Assembly (NCBI GenBank): GCA_947500035.1
Contig: CANMQP010000007.1
Coordinates: forward strand, 248,001 to 312,000
Source of the DNA: an uncultured Kiloniellaceae bacterium
GTDB taxonomy: Bacteria; Pseudomonadota; Alphaproteobacteria; Kiloniellales; Kiloniellaceae
Reading direction: 5' to 3'
Length of the DNA stretch: 64,000 bases
Position 1 is the stretch's first letter; each line of letters opens with the position of its first letter. The notes beneath the pieces were generated by a model. That model was not told where the DNA came from and searched no databases. It saw only the letters and a program-made list of their open reading frames with translations. The position numbers and the translations under genes were made by a program. Shown piece by piece: positions 23,647 to 33,358 of this stretch.

Positions 23647-24498
23647 ATGACTGCCCGCACGGAAACGACACGCTTCGCGCCCTCCCCCAGCGGCCATCTA
23701 CACCTCGGCCACGCTTTTTCGGGATTGTTTTCGGAGCGGGCGGCCCGACAAGCCGGCGGACGTTTTTTGCTGCGGGTCGAGGATATCGACAGCACGCGCT
23801 GCCGCCCCACCTTCACGCAAGAGATGATCGAAGACCTGGAATGGCTGGGCCTTCGATGGGACGCTCCGCCCCTGGCGCAGTCCACACGCGGCGAAGCTTA
23901 CAGGCAGGCGCTTCACCGCCTCACCGACATGGGTTTGCTCTATCCCTGTTTTTGCACACGTGCCGACATCAGAGCGGAAATAGTGGGTGCGGCGGCCGCG
24001 CCTCATGGTCCGGACGGACCGCTCTATCCCGGTCTTTGCAGAGAACTCTCATCCAGAGAACGCGCCAAGCGCAGGAAAGCGGGTGTGCCCTATGCTCTGC
24101 GGCTCGACGTGCGCAAAGCCCAACGCCTCGCCGGCCCACTCACCTGGCAGGACCGGGGCAAGGGCGAGATGACTGCACAGCCCGAGATCTTCGGCGATGT
24201 TGTGCTGGCGCGGAAGGATATCGGCACCAGTTATCATCTCGCGGTCACTCTGGACGACGCGTTCCAGGAGATCACTCTGGTGACCCGCGGCGAAGATCTC
24301 TTCCAGGCGACCCACGTCCACCGTCTATTGCAAGCGCTCCTCGAACTTCCGGTTCCGCAGTGGCATCATCACGGCCTGATTGAGGACGAACAGGGACAAC
24401 GTCTCGCCAAGCGTCACGGCGCACTTGCGCTGCGCCAGCTGCGGCTGCAAGGCAAGTCCGCGCAGGCGGTACGGGCCATGGCGGGCTGGGAAGACTGA
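23647..24498 (+). CDS. gluQ: Glutamyl-Q tRNA(Asp) synthetase
   Basis: 283 residues, a paralogue of the GluRS catalytic domain without its anticodon-binding domain. It has FAPSPSGHLHLGHA (HIGH motif), VEDID, the zinc-site Cys residues in CFCT and GLCRE, and a KMSKS-type loop RLAKRHGALAL. The enzyme attaches glutamate to queuosine in the anticodon of tRNA-Asp. It stands between the AlkA-type gene (divergent) and the Nudix gene (convergent), and length agrees with family norms. Confidence 0.95.
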   Translation: MTARTETTRFAPSPSGHLHLGHAFSGLFSERAARQAGGRFLLRVEDIDSTRCRPTFTQEMIEDLEWLGLRWDAPPLAQSTRGEAYRQALHRLTDMGLLYPCFCTRADIRAEIVGAAAAPHGPDGPLYPGLCRELSSRERAKRRKAGVPYALRLDVRKAQRLAGPLTWQDRGKGEMTAQPEIFGDVVLARKDIGTSYHLAVTLDDAFQEITLVTRGEDLFQATHVHRLLQALLELPVPQWHHHGLIEDEQGQRLAKRHGALALRQLRLQGKSAQAVRAMAGWED

Positions 24499-24510
24499 CG
24501 GCGCCAGGCT

Positions 24511-25380
24511 CTATTTCTCAGCCTTTGTAACCTGGCTCCGACTCAGGCCTTCCACGATTTCCTGGTAATCAGGATCGTCCGGACCGAGATATCCGCGACG
24601 GACCAAGAAGTCGATGATTACCAGATTGACGTTGAACTTGAAGTCCTCGGTCTCGCGGACACGCTCGATGACCTGCTCGATCGGCCAGAGATAGAAGTCG
24701 TCGACCTCGCCATCGGTATTGCGCGGAGTAAAGCCGGCAGGCAAATCGAGATCAAAGCAGAACGCCACGTCGTCGCGCAGACCATCCGTCCACTCGCAGA
24801 GGTAAGAGACGGCGCCGGCCGGCCTGGCGCGCTCAGCAAGGAACCGCGGGATATCCGCCTCCTCCGCGCACTCCTTGATCAGGTTTTCCTTGATGGTCAG
24901 ACCGTGAGGCTGTCCGCCTGCAACGATGTGATCAAGCTTGCCCGGCGCCGAGGGCTTGTTCAGTGCGCGGCGGCCAATCCACATCAGGGGCTGCCCGTCA
25001 CGCTCCGTGATCCCGTTGACATGGACACCGAAACTGCGAATGCCGAGGGGCGCAGCGGCGCACCTGTCGATGGCCATCACAGGTGCGTCGCCCCAGCGCC
25101 GTGCCACCGGAAAGTCTTCACCGCGCCATCTGGGCAGATCACCGCTCTCGGTTAAGCGCTTTACGATCTCGGCAACGGCTTCACTGCGGCTGGCAAAATC
25201 CTGCAGGCCGGCTGACAGTGCGACCTGCCCCGGCTCAACCGTAAAGACCGCCGGAAAGTCCGACAAGCGCTCCGCCAACGCAGCCGGTATGTAGCCATAG
25301 GAAACCCCATCAATGAGAAAAGGGCGATAGGCCGCCGGATCCCAGCGATGACAGGTTCTGATTCGCTCGAGCAAACTCAC
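24511..25380 (-). CDS. Nudix hydrolase with DUF4743 N-terminal domain
   Basis: 289 residues. An N-terminal part (about 1-115) of the DUF4743/TPK-associated type is followed by a Nudix fold with AGGQPHGLTIKENLIKEC and AEEADI as the Nudix box (G-x-E, K-E-C-A-E-E). In eukaryotes the same arrangement is fused to thiamine pyrophosphokinase and hydrolyses oxidised thiamine diphosphates; that substrate is a reasonable guess here. Acidic residues for metal binding are kept. The gene is convergent with gluQ (12-bp gap). Confidence 0.88.
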   Translation of the reverse strand: MSLLERIRTCHRWDPAAYRPFLIDGVSYGYIPAALAERLSDFPAVFTVEPGQVALSAGLQDFASRSEAVAEIVKRLTESGDLPRWRGEDFPVARRWGDAPVMAIDRCAAAPLGIRSFGVHVNGITERDGQPLMWIGRRALNKPSAPGKLDHIVAGGQPHGLTIKENLIKECAEEADIPRFLAERARPAGAVSYLCEWTDGLRDDVAFCFDLDLPAGFTPRNTDGEVDDFYLWPIEQVIERVRETEDFKFNVNLVIIDFLVRRGYLGPDDPDYQEIVEGLSRSQVTKAEK

Positions 25381-25449
25381 GCTTGGTCCTCTCTCCCTGA
25401 AACCTCTCCTAACCTATTGAAAGAGAAGTCAGGTTGAAAGGACGCTCGG

Positions 25450-25779
25450 TCAGAACGCCGGCTTCTCCGACGTCAGGACCGTCTGGACACCGTAAACCTG
25501 CCGCAGGCACCGGGCCACATAGTCGGCGGTGAGACCATCCAGTCCCACGACCTGAAGGTCGATCGAGAGGTCGCGGTTCGAAGGCCCCATCACATCGCTA
25601 TGCCAGCGGCTGGGCACCAGATTGCGTTTGGCAAAGAGCTCCAGGACTCTGGGCATGACGCCGGGCTCGGCGGCAGCATGGATCGAGAAGCAGTGAACGG
25701 CTTTGCGGGGGGCGGGTGTAGAGCGTCCGGCGGGGCCGGGATAGGTTTCAGCTGTCGAATGTACAGGCTGTGCAGACAT
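25450..25779 (-). CDS. Small ACT-domain-like protein
   Basis: 109 residues from ATG 25779, where GAGGA lies eight bases upstream. A polar, disordered first 30 residues precede HCFSIHAAAEPGVMPRVLELF, which fits the first beta-alpha of an ACT domain (PGVxxRVL is the ligand turn), then SRWHSDV and a second helix. ACT domains bind amino acids to control enzymes. Being stand-alone it is probably a regulatory subunit or sensor. It sits 69 bp upstream of the Nudix gene in the same direction. Partner unknown. Confidence 0.75.
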   Translation of the reverse strand: MSAQPVHSTAETYPGPAGRSTPAPRKAVHCFSIHAAAEPGVMPRVLELFAKRNLVPSRWHSDVMGPSNRDLSIDLQVVGLDGLTADYVARCLRQVYGVQTVLTSEKPAF

Positions 25780-26067
25780 CACAGTCGTCCTCAAAGATTG
25801 AATCGCGAATAACGAAAGGTCCCGGTCGCCCCATCGGCGCCGGGTCGCTAATTCGAATTGCGAAACCCTTGAGGTTCTGACTTGCCATAACTCGCCACCC
25901 TAACCGCAGCCGGGCCAGAGGGTCAAGGCTCCACAGACGGCTCGAACGCCGAGAACGCTCGGAGACAGACAAACGCCCGTTCGATCACAAAGCTGTTACT
26001 TGTGCGGAACTGCAGCTGCGACAGATTCAATCCTATCTTTTTTTATACGAACAGTGAGGAAGCCACG

Positions 26068-26655
26068 ATGAAGTCTCAGCCGCTCAAAACCCTGACCGGG
26101 TTCTCGCTCGCGTCCGCTTTTCTTGTGGCCGCTGCCCTGCCCGCAGGCGCAGCCGAATACAAGATCGATCCAACCCACTCCTTCATCGAATTCAAGACGA
26201 AACATCTGGGCATGAGTTGGCTGTCCGGCCGCTTCAATACGATCGACGGCACCATGTTCTATGATCCGGCAGCAGGCGCCGCCGCACAGAAAGTCGAGCT
26301 CACCATCGACACCGCCAGCCTGGACACCAACCATGCTGAACGCGATAAGCATTTGCGCAGCGCGGACTTCTTCGACGTCGAGAAACACCCGACTGCAACC
26401 TTTGTCAGCACGGGCTACGACGGCGACGAAAACGGCGGAACGCTCTCCGGCGATCTGACCCTGCTCGGTGTGACCAAACCCATCTCGTTTGAGATCACCA
26501 AACTCGGTGAAGGCAAAGACCCCTGGGGCGGCTACCGCGCCGGTTTCGAGGGCAGCTACACCTTGGCCCGCAAAGACTTCGGCATGGGCTACAACCTTGG
26601 TCCGGCAGCGGAAAACGTCGTGGTCGACCTGATGATTGAAGCGATCAAACAGTAG
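26068..26655 (+). CDS. YceI-family periplasmic lipid-binding protein
   Basis: 195 residues starting at ATG 26068, GTGAGG nine bases upstream. Signal peptide about residues 1-26 (FLVAAALPAGAAEY cleavage). The mature protein is the YceI lipocalin-like barrel: YKIDPTHSFIEFKTKHLG, then the conserved FNTIDGTMFYDP and TFVSTGYD, ending with MGYNLGPAAENVVVDL. YceI proteins bind polyisoprenoid or similar lipids in the periplasm. It is paired with a cytochrome b561 gene 12 bp downstream, the common yceI-b561 neighbourhood, suggesting quinone-linked periplasmic redox work. Confidence 0.93.
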   Translation: MKSQPLKTLTGFSLASAFLVAAALPAGAAEYKIDPTHSFIEFKTKHLGMSWLSGRFNTIDGTMFYDPAAGAAAQKVELTIDTASLDTNHAERDKHLRSADFFDVEKHPTATFVSTGYDGDENGGTLSGDLTLLGVTKPISFEITKLGEGKDPWGGYRAGFEGSYTLARKDFGMGYNLGPAAENVVVDLMIEAIKQ

Positions 26656-26667
26656 AAAGCTGCCGCT

Positions 26668-27210
26668 TTGGCACTGCGCAATACCACCACAGGCTATGGG
26701 CTGGTGAGCAAACTGCTTCACTGGCTCATAGCCGGATGCATCCTGGGCTTAACCGGCCTTGGCTGGTGGATGGTCGGTCTGAGCTACTATGACAGTTGGT
26801 ACAACCGGGGGCTCGAACTGCATCGCGCTATCGGTATGATCGCGCTGTTGCTGGCGAGCCTCTTCCTGGTCTGGAAACTGATCTCGCGGTCGCCCGGATT
26901 ACAGAGCGAACTGGCGCCCTGGGAGAAACTCGGTGCCCGCGCGGCGCACGGCGTTCTCTTGCTGGCGATGTTCGCCATTCCCATCACCGGCTATGCGATC
27001 TCGACCTCGGCGGGCAGTGGCTTCACCTTCTTCGGGCTCTTTGAGGTTCCGGCCCTTCTGAGCATATCGGACGCCGCCCGGGATCTTGCCATCGAACTGC
27101 ACTACTACATCGCCTATGGCCTTTTAGGCGTCGTCGCCGTGCATGCCGGGGCGGCCATCAAGCATCAGTTCGTCGATAAACACGGCACCTTGCGGCGCAT
27201 GCTGTTCTAG
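26668..27210 (+). CDS. Cytochrome b561
   Basis: 180 residues with four membrane helices (about 12-32, 50-70, 85-105, 140-160). Heme-ligand histidines stand in SKLLHWL, LELHRAIG, RAAHGVLL and VVAVHAGAA positions as in the bacterial b561 family. The family moves electrons between quinol and periplasmic acceptors, e.g. superoxide. TTG 26668 is the start given by the frame; no ATG is available upstream in frame and the ribosome site is weak, which suggests coupling to yceI translation (12-bp gap). Confidence 0.9.
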   Translation: MALRNTTTGYGLVSKLLHWLIAGCILGLTGLGWWMVGLSYYDSWYNRGLELHRAIGMIALLLASLFLVWKLISRSPGLQSELAPWEKLGARAAHGVLLLAMFAIPITGYAISTSAGSGFTFFGLFEVPALLSISDAARDLAIELHYYIAYGLLGVVAVHAGAAIKHQFVDKHGTLRRMLF

Positions 27211-27428
27211 TCTGTGTCGCGTTCCAGCGAAGAGATATTCGAAGGCAAGTCCGAGGCAGCGTTTGCTGCGCAGAACGCGTTCGGATGGGTCAGAGAATGC
27301 GAATGAGCGCAAAATGCACCAAACTGGCTGTTTCGGCGCGTGTCAGCGGGAAAAACACTTTCCATCCGCAGAAACAATAACGGCCAGATTCACTGCAACG
27401 TTTCCAGCGATAACTTCCCCCTCCGAGG

Positions 27429-29546
27429 CTACGCCGCCTCTCGGGTGGTGCGCTCGACGATATCCAGAATGTCCGACAGGATCGCGGTCAGGTCGAAATC
27501 CTTCGGCGTATAGACAGCCGCGACGCCCGCCGCTTTCAGGGTCGTCTCATCTTCGGGCGGAATGATTCCACCGGCCACGACCGGCACGTCGTTCAAACCG
27601 GATGCGGTCATGCCTTTCATGACTTCTGTGACCAAGGGGACATGTGATCCCGAGAGGATCGACAAACCGACCACATGGACACCCTCTTCCAGCGCCGCAT
27701 TCACGATCTGCGCGGGTGTGAGCCGGATTCCTTCATACACCACTTCAAAACCGGCATCGCGCGCGCGAACGGCGATCTGCTCGGCGCCGTTCGAATGACC
27801 GTCGAGGCCCGGCTTACCGACCAGCATCTTTACGCGTCGGCCAAGACGGTCCGAGAGGCCCGACACGCGCTCGCGCAAGCCCTCCAGACTGTCACCACCC
27901 TGAACCGCCACGGCCCGGCCAACACCCGTGGGGGCGCGGTATTCGCCGAAGACTTCGCGCAAGGCCGCCGACCATTCACCAGTCGTCACACCCGAATGTG
28001 CGCAGGCAATGGAAGGCTCCATAATATTGCTGCCGTCGCTCGCGGCCTGTTTCAAGGCTGAGAGGCTTAACGCTACCGCGGCGGCGTCGCGGGCGGCCCG
28101 CCATTCCTGAAGGCGGGCAATCTGCCCGGCTTCCGCATCCGGGTCGCTGACCATATAGCCGCCGTCACCACCTTCGGTCAGGGGCGAGGGCTCGGATTCG
28201 GTATAGCGGTTCACGCCGATCACTGCCTGCTCGCCGCTTTCAATGGCGTTGAAACGCGCCGTCGCGCTCTCAACCAGGCGCTCCTTCATGTAGGAGCTGT
28301 CGACCGCGGCCACGGCCCCGCCCATCTCCTCGATCCGCTCCAGCTCTTCCTTGGCTTCCGCCATCAGAGCCATGACCTTACCCTCGACCACGGTCGAGCC
28401 GTTGAAGAGATCCTCGTATTCCAAGAGGTCTGTCTCAAAGGCCACGATCTGCTGCAGTCGAAGAGACCACTGCTGATCCCACGGACGCGGCAGCCCCAGC
28501 GCCTCGTTCCAGGCCGGCAGCTGCACCGCCCGGGCCCGTGCGTCCTTGGAGAGCACCACCGCCAGCATTTCGATGAGAATCCGATAGACGTTGTTCTCCG
28601 GTTGCTGCTCGGTCAGACCCAAGGAATTGACCTGGACCCCGTAGCGGAAACGCCGGTATTTCTCTTCCTCGACGCCGTAACGCGTCCGGCAAATCTCGTC
28701 CCAGAGCCGCGTGAAAGCGCGCATTTTGCAGAGCTCCGTCACAAAACGAACTCCGGCATTCACGAAAAAGCTGATCCGGCCGACGACTTTCGGAAAATCC
28801 TCCGGCGGGACCTGACCCGATGCCTTCACCGCATCCAGCACTGCAATTGCTGTGGCCAGCGCGAAGGCCAACTCCTGAACCGGTGTCGCTCCTGCTTCCT
28901 GCAGGTGATAGGAGCAGACGTTCATGGGGTTCCAGCGCGGGGACTCCTTGTAGGTGTAGGCGATCACATCGGTGATCAGCTTCATCGAAGGCTTCGGCGG
29001 GAAGATATAGGTGCCGCGCGAGAGGTACTCCTTGATCAGGTCGTTCTGCGTGGTTCCGGAAAGATCCGCCCGCGCCACGCCCTGAGTTTCCGCACAGGCA
29101 GTATAGAGCGCGAGCAGCCAGGGTGCCGTCGCGTTGATGGTCATGGAGGTGTTCATGCGGTCCAGAGGGATTTCCGCGAAGAGCGTCTGCATGTCCCCGA
29201 GATGAGAGATCGGCACCCCAACCTTGCCGACCTCGCCCCGCGCCAGCTCATGATCGGAATCGTATCCGGTCTGGGTCGGGAGATCGAAGGCCACAGACAA
29301 GCCGGTCTGTCCCCGCGCAAGATTTTTCCGGTAGAGCGCATTCGAAGCCGCCGCTGTCGAATGTCCCGCATAGGTCCGAAACAGCCAGGGACGGTCTCGT
29401 TCGCCCTGAGCATTGCCGCTCTGAGGACTGCCGCTTTGAGCACTGCCGCTCTGGGCTCGGCCGTCCGCGAGCGATGCATCCGAAGCTGCGGAAGAGGCTT
29501 TTGCTGCACCTGCTTCCTGTGCGGGACCGGGGCGTTTCTCAGTCAT
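27429..29546 (-). CDS. ecm: Ethylmalonyl-CoA mutase (adenosylcobalamin-dependent)
   Basis: 705 residues, single-chain acyl-CoA mutase. The N-terminal TIM barrel has RTYAGHST, FDLPTQTGYDSD and QNDLIKEY. The last 130 residues are the B12-binding domain with KPGLDGHSNGAEQ, the DxHxxG cobalt ligand motif, plus GLSILSGSH. Size and the neighbouring ccrA and mcd genes point to ethylmalonyl-CoA mutase (MeaA) rather than methylmalonyl-CoA mutase, converting ethylmalonyl-CoA to methylsuccinyl-CoA. The first 50 residues include an imperfect QSGSA repeat and no domain. It diverges from ccrA across 505 bp. Pathway assignment is established for the family; assignment of this gene is inferred from context. 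Confidence 0.9.
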   Translation of the reverse strand: MTEKRPGPAQEAGAAKASSAASDASLADGRAQSGSAQSGSPQSGNAQGERDRPWLFRTYAGHSTAAASNALYRKNLARGQTGLSVAFDLPTQTGYDSDHELARGEVGKVGVPISHLGDMQTLFAEIPLDRMNTSMTINATAPWLLALYTACAETQGVARADLSGTTQNDLIKEYLSRGTYIFPPKPSMKLITDVIAYTYKESPRWNPMNVCSYHLQEAGATPVQELAFALATAIAVLDAVKASGQVPPEDFPKVVGRISFFVNAGVRFVTELCKMRAFTRLWDEICRTRYGVEEEKYRRFRYGVQVNSLGLTEQQPENNVYRILIEMLAVVLSKDARARAVQLPAWNEALGLPRPWDQQWSLRLQQIVAFETDLLEYEDLFNGSTVVEGKVMALMAEAKEELERIEEMGGAVAAVDSSYMKERLVESATARFNAIESGEQAVIGVNRYTESEPSPLTEGGDGGYMVSDPDAEAGQIARLQEWRAARDAAAVALSLSALKQAASDGSNIMEPSIACAHSGVTTGEWSAALREVFGEYRAPTGVGRAVAVQGGDSLEGLRERVSGLSDRLGRRVKMLVGKPGLDGHSNGAEQIAVRARDAGFEVVYEGIRLTPAQIVNAALEEGVHVVGLSILSGSHVPLVTEVMKGMTASGLNDVPVVAGGIIPPEDETTLKAAGVAAVYTPKDFDLTAILSDILDIVERTTREAA

Positions 29547-30051
29547 ACTCTCAACTCCAGATACATTATCATCGGTCTATTTTGGCATAGTTAACGACAG
29601 AAAATTTCATTAATCATACTAAATTCGTAAAAATAAAATATTTTGTGCATTGCAAAAGACAAAAACTGGCGATAAATGTCAAGGGTATCTGGTGGCCTTT
29701 GGCGAGAATCCGTGGCAAAATCCACATTCACGTATCGCGCCGCCGAAATGAACTGCGAAACCGCCGTCCCGGCAGGCCATGTTAGCGCAAGGCGGGCAAG
29801 ACGTGAAACCCAGAGCGGGACGTGCAGAACAGCGATGACGGGGGCCGCCGAAGGTCAGGTGTCCCCAATGATCGCAAACGATGAGGTAGATGAACACGAC
29901 ACCGGAGGACTCCGGTCCGGATAGCACTGCGGGGCACATCGACTGATGGAACGGTCTTCAGGCCCTGACCAGACGTTCAAATCAGATTTGGAACCGATGT
30001 CACCGCAGCACTTTGGACAGACAGCCTTCGGACCACTTGGGAGAGAGAGCC
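29547..30051. promoter_or_regulatory. Divergent control region of ecm and ccrA
   Basis: 505 bp separate the two pathway genes. The ecm side (29550-29680) is strongly AT-rich; the ccrA side is ordinary. No gene with a ribosome site is seen. It contains the palindrome listed separately. It should carry two opposed promoters and a common regulator site. Confidence 0.5.
29641..29657. promoter_or_regulatory. Candidate operator palindrome, TTTTG-N7-CAAAA
   Basis: TTTTGTGCATTGCAAAA is a near-palindrome with TGCA inside, close to ecm start (94 bp). It resembles the TTTGCAAA half-sites reported for PccR/RamB-type acyl-CoA regulators, though only a TTGCAAAA half is good. Confidence 0.35.
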
Positions 30052-31335
30052 ATGACCGATAGCGCAGAAGTAATGCAAGTGAAGCCCGGGCAAGAGATGA
30101 AAGATCTCTACGAGGTCGGCGAGATTCCGCAGCTCGGTCACGTCCCCAAGCAGATGTACGCCTGGACGATCCGCCGCGAGCGCCATGGCAACCCGGAAGA
30201 AGCCATGAAGGTCGAGGTCGTCGATGTTCCTGAACTCGACAGCCATGAAGTGCTGATCATGGTGATGGCGGCCGGCGTGAACTACAACGGCGTCTGGGCC
30301 GGTCTCGGCATTCCGATCTCCGTCTTCGACGTACACAAATCCGATTACCATATTGCCGGGTCCGACGCGTCAGGCATTGTCTGGGCGGTTGGCTCCAAGG
30401 TGACGCGCTGGAAAGTCGGCGACGAGGTGGTTGTCCACTGCAACCAGGATGACGGCGACGACGAGGAATGCAACGGCGGCGATCCCATGTATTCGCCCAC
30501 TCAACGGATCTGGGGCTACGAGACGCCGGACGGCTCTTTTGCTCAGTTCTGCGCGGTCCAGTCCCAGCAGGTCATGGCCCGCCCCAAGCATCTGACCTGG
30601 GAAGAAAGCGGCTGCTACGTCCTGACCCTGGCAACCGCCTACCGCATGCTCTTCGGTCATCGCCCCCACATTCTGCGTCCGGGACACAACGTCCTGGTCT
30701 GGGGTGCCTCCGGTGGCCTGGGTTCCATGGCGATCCAGCTGATTGCCGCGGCGGGCGCCAATGCCATCGGCATTATCTCGGATGAGAGCAAGCGCGACTT
30801 CGTACTGTCCCTGGGCGCCCGTGGTGTGATCAACCGCAAGGATTTCGACTGCTGGGGCCGTCTGCCGGAAGTCGGCGATCAGGCCGGTTACGCCGCCTAC
30901 ATGAAGGAATGCCGCAAGTTCGGTAAGGCGATCTGGGAGATCACCGGCAAGGGCAACGATGTCGACTTCGTGTTTGAGCATCCGGGCGAGCAGACCTTCC
31001 CGGTCAGCTGCTTTGTGGTCAAGCGCGGCGGCATGGTGGTCTTCTGCGCCGGCACCACCGGCTTCAACATCACCTTCGACGCCCGTTTCGTCTGGATGCG
31101 TCAGAAGCGCATCCAGGGCAGTCACTTTGCCAACCTGAAGCAGTCATCCCAGTCCAATAAGCTGATGATTGAACGGCGGATCGATCCCTGCATGTCGGAG
31201 GTGTTCTCCTGGCATGATATCCCCCGGGCCCATACCAAGATGATGAATAACCAGCATAAGCCGGGTAACATGGCAGTCCTGGTCCAGGCCAGGCGTCCCG
31301 GTGCGCGGACCTTGGAAGACGCTGTCGAGGATTAA
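30052..31335 (+). CDS. ccrA: Crotonyl-CoA carboxylase/reductase
   Basis: 427 residues, ATG 30052 with GAGAGAG before it. A zinc-free medium-chain dehydrogenase fold: VNYNGVWAGLGIPISVFD, the long insert with HCNQDDGDDEECNGGDPM, the nucleotide site VWGASGGLGSMA, and VDFVFEHPGEQTFP. These stretches are typical of crotonyl-CoA carboxylase/reductase, which reduces crotonyl-CoA with NADPH while fixing CO2 to give ethylmalonyl-CoA. His and Glu/Asn residues proposed for CO2 binding lie in conserved parts. It is followed by mcd in the same direction; with divergent ecm it gives three consecutive steps of the ethylmalonyl-CoA pathway. Length equals the family norm. Confidence 0.96.
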   Translation: MTDSAEVMQVKPGQEMKDLYEVGEIPQLGHVPKQMYAWTIRRERHGNPEEAMKVEVVDVPELDSHEVLIMVMAAGVNYNGVWAGLGIPISVFDVHKSDYHIAGSDASGIVWAVGSKVTRWKVGDEVVVHCNQDDGDDEECNGGDPMYSPTQRIWGYETPDGSFAQFCAVQSQQVMARPKHLTWEESGCYVLTLATAYRMLFGHRPHILRPGHNVLVWGASGGLGSMAIQLIAAAGANAIGIISDESKRDFVLSLGARGVINRKDFDCWGRLPEVGDQAGYAAYMKECRKFGKAIWEITGKGNDVDFVFEHPGEQTFPVSCFVVKRGGMVVFCAGTTGFNITFDARFVWMRQKRIQGSHFANLKQSSQSNKLMIERRIDPCMSEVFSWHDIPRAHTKMMNNQHKPGNMAVLVQARRPGARTLEDAVED

Positions 31336-31551
31336 TCCGACGCCAGCGCCGCGTAGAGCTTTTCCCTCTGCGCGGCGCAGCGTGAAACGACGGACTCTGA
31401 CATCGGGGTTGTGGGGCTGGTCATTTCAGTGACCAGCTATCATTTTATGTCTCCACAATCCAACACCAGCCGTAAACTCACTCTCGCCCCCATGGGACGC
31501 GCCGTCCCCATTGGACGCACCGAAACGGGAAGCGGGAAAAGGACAGATCTC

Positions 31552-33252
31552 ATGAACCAGACCGCCGCACAGGAATTGCCCCGCACGGAGAGCGTGTTTC
31601 TCCCGGATCTTCTGACCACCTGCGGAAGCGCCTTGACCGCCGCCGAAACACTTCGGGAACAGGCGCGTGCATCGGTCGCTTCTTTGGTTATGGGACCAAA
31701 CGGCAAACCGGATCCGGTCGTGCTGGAGCGTGAGCAGTTCGCAGTGCACGGCTTTGCCTGGCTCTGCACCTATACCGCAGCTCTGCGCGAAATGCTGAGT
31801 TGGGCCCAGCGCCTGGAGGCCGAGGGGTCGCTACGCAACCTGGAATCGCTGATGCTTCAGGCCGCCTTTGGCGAATACCTGAGCCAGATCCGCGGCGGCA
31901 TCGCACTGAGCCAGGTTGAGATTCTGCGTCTGGCCGACATGGGCCTGGAACCGCAAGCCGAGCAGGACTTTGAAACCGCAAGCGTGCGCACCCTGATTTC
32001 AGGTGGTAACACCGCCGCGGTCCGTCAGCAGCTTGCCCTTCTGATGAGCGAGGGCGGCACCGGCGGCGATTACGGAAACCCCGCCCTGGGTGACGAAACC
32101 CTGGATATGATCCGCGACCAGTTCCACAAGTTCGCCGACGATCATATGGAAGAGGCCCACGAGTGGCACCTGAAGGACGAACTGATTCCCCTGACTGTGG
32201 TGAACCAGCTCGCGGAACTCGGCGTCTTCGGCCTGACCGTACCGGAGGAATTCGGCGGCCTGGGTCTCGGCAAGCTCGCCATGTGCGTGGTTACCGAAGA
32301 GCTCTCGCGCGGCTACATCGGTCTCGGTTCGCTCGGCACCCGCTCGGAAATCGCCGCCGAACTGATCCGTCTCGGCGGCACGGACGACCAGAAGAACAAG
32401 TGGCTGCCCGCGATTGCGTCAGGTGAGATCCTGCCCACGGCGGTCTTTACCGAGCCCAACACAGGCTCGGATCTGGGTTCGCTGCGGACCCGGGCGGTGC
32501 GCGACGGCGAGCTTTACCGCATCAAAGGCAACAAAACCTGGATTACCCACGCAGCCCGCAGCGACATCATGACCCTGCTGGCCCGAACCAATCCGGATGA
32601 GAAGGGCTATAAGGGCCTTTCCATGTTCATTGCAGAGAAACCGCGCGGTGACGACGCCAATCCCTTCCCCGCACCCGGTATGACCGGCGGCGAGATCAAG
32701 GTTCTGGGCTATCGCGGCATGAAAGAGTATGAGCTCGGGTTCGACGACTTCGAGGTCAAGGCGGAGAATCTGCTGGGCGGCGCAGAGGGCGAAGGCTTCA
32801 AGCAGCTCATGGCAACTTTTGAGTCGGCACGGATTCAAACCGCCGCCCGCGCGGTCGGCGTTGCCCAGTGTGCACTGGAACTGGGCATGGCCTACGCCAA
32901 GGACCGTGCGCAGTTCGGCAAAGCGATCTACGAATTCCCGCGGGTGTCGGGTAAGCTGGCCTGGATGTCCGTGGAGACCATGATCGCCCGGCAACTGACC
33001 TACGCCTCCGCACGCGAGAAGGATTCCGACCGGCGGTGCGATATTGAAGCCGGCATGGCCAAGCTCCTGGGTGCACGCGTTGCCTGGTCGAACGCGGACA
33101 ATGCGCTGCAGATCCACGGCGGCAACGGCTATGCGGAGGAATACAAGATCAGCCGGGTCCTTTGTGATGCCCGCATCCTCAACATCTTCGAAGGCGCCGC
33201 GGAAATTCAGGCCCAGGTGGTCGCCCGCGGTCTTCTGGCCGGCCGGAACTAG
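31552..33252 (+). CDS. mcd: (2S)-methylsuccinyl-CoA dehydrogenase
   Basis: 566 residues from ATG 31552 (AAGGA nine bases upstream). A 150-residue N-terminal helical extension precedes a normal acyl-CoA dehydrogenase body: VFTEPNTGSDLGSLRT (FAD site), KTWITHAARSD, DRAQFGKAIYEFP, and GGNGYAEEYKISRVL near the end. The extension and position beside ccrA fit methylsuccinyl-CoA dehydrogenase, which oxidises methylsuccinyl-CoA to mesaconyl-CoA with electrons to ETF. etfBA are 1.2 kb downstream. A general acyl-CoA dehydrogenase cannot be fully excluded from sequence alone. Confidence 0.9.
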   Translation: MNQTAAQELPRTESVFLPDLLTTCGSALTAAETLREQARASVASLVMGPNGKPDPVVLEREQFAVHGFAWLCTYTAALREMLSWAQRLEAEGSLRNLESLMLQAAFGEYLSQIRGGIALSQVEILRLADMGLEPQAEQDFETASVRTLISGGNTAAVRQQLALLMSEGGTGGDYGNPALGDETLDMIRDQFHKFADDHMEEAHEWHLKDELIPLTVVNQLAELGVFGLTVPEEFGGLGLGKLAMCVVTEELSRGYIGLGSLGTRSEIAAELIRLGGTDDQKNKWLPAIASGEILPTAVFTEPNTGSDLGSLRTRAVRDGELYRIKGNKTWITHAARSDIMTLLARTNPDEKGYKGLSMFIAEKPRGDDANPFPAPGMTGGEIKVLGYRGMKEYELGFDDFEVKAENLLGGAEGEGFKQLMATFESARIQTAARAVGVAQCALELGMAYAKDRAQFGKAIYEFPRVSGKLAWMSVETMIARQLTYASAREKDSDRRCDIEAGMAKLLGARVAWSNADNALQIHGGNGYAEEYKISRVLCDARILNIFEGAAEIQAQVVARGLLAGRN

Positions 33253-33358
33253 TTCCAACACCCGGCTCCAGAGCAGCTGACAGGCCGGGAAACACCGCTG
33301 GACTTAATTTTTTCGCGACACTCTGGTCGAGTGCAGTGGCACGGGATATATCTAGGCC

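Noticed and set aside
29676-29924. Small plus-strand gene between ecm and ccrA
   Set aside because: No ribosome site, atypical composition, and it would fill the divergent promoter region.
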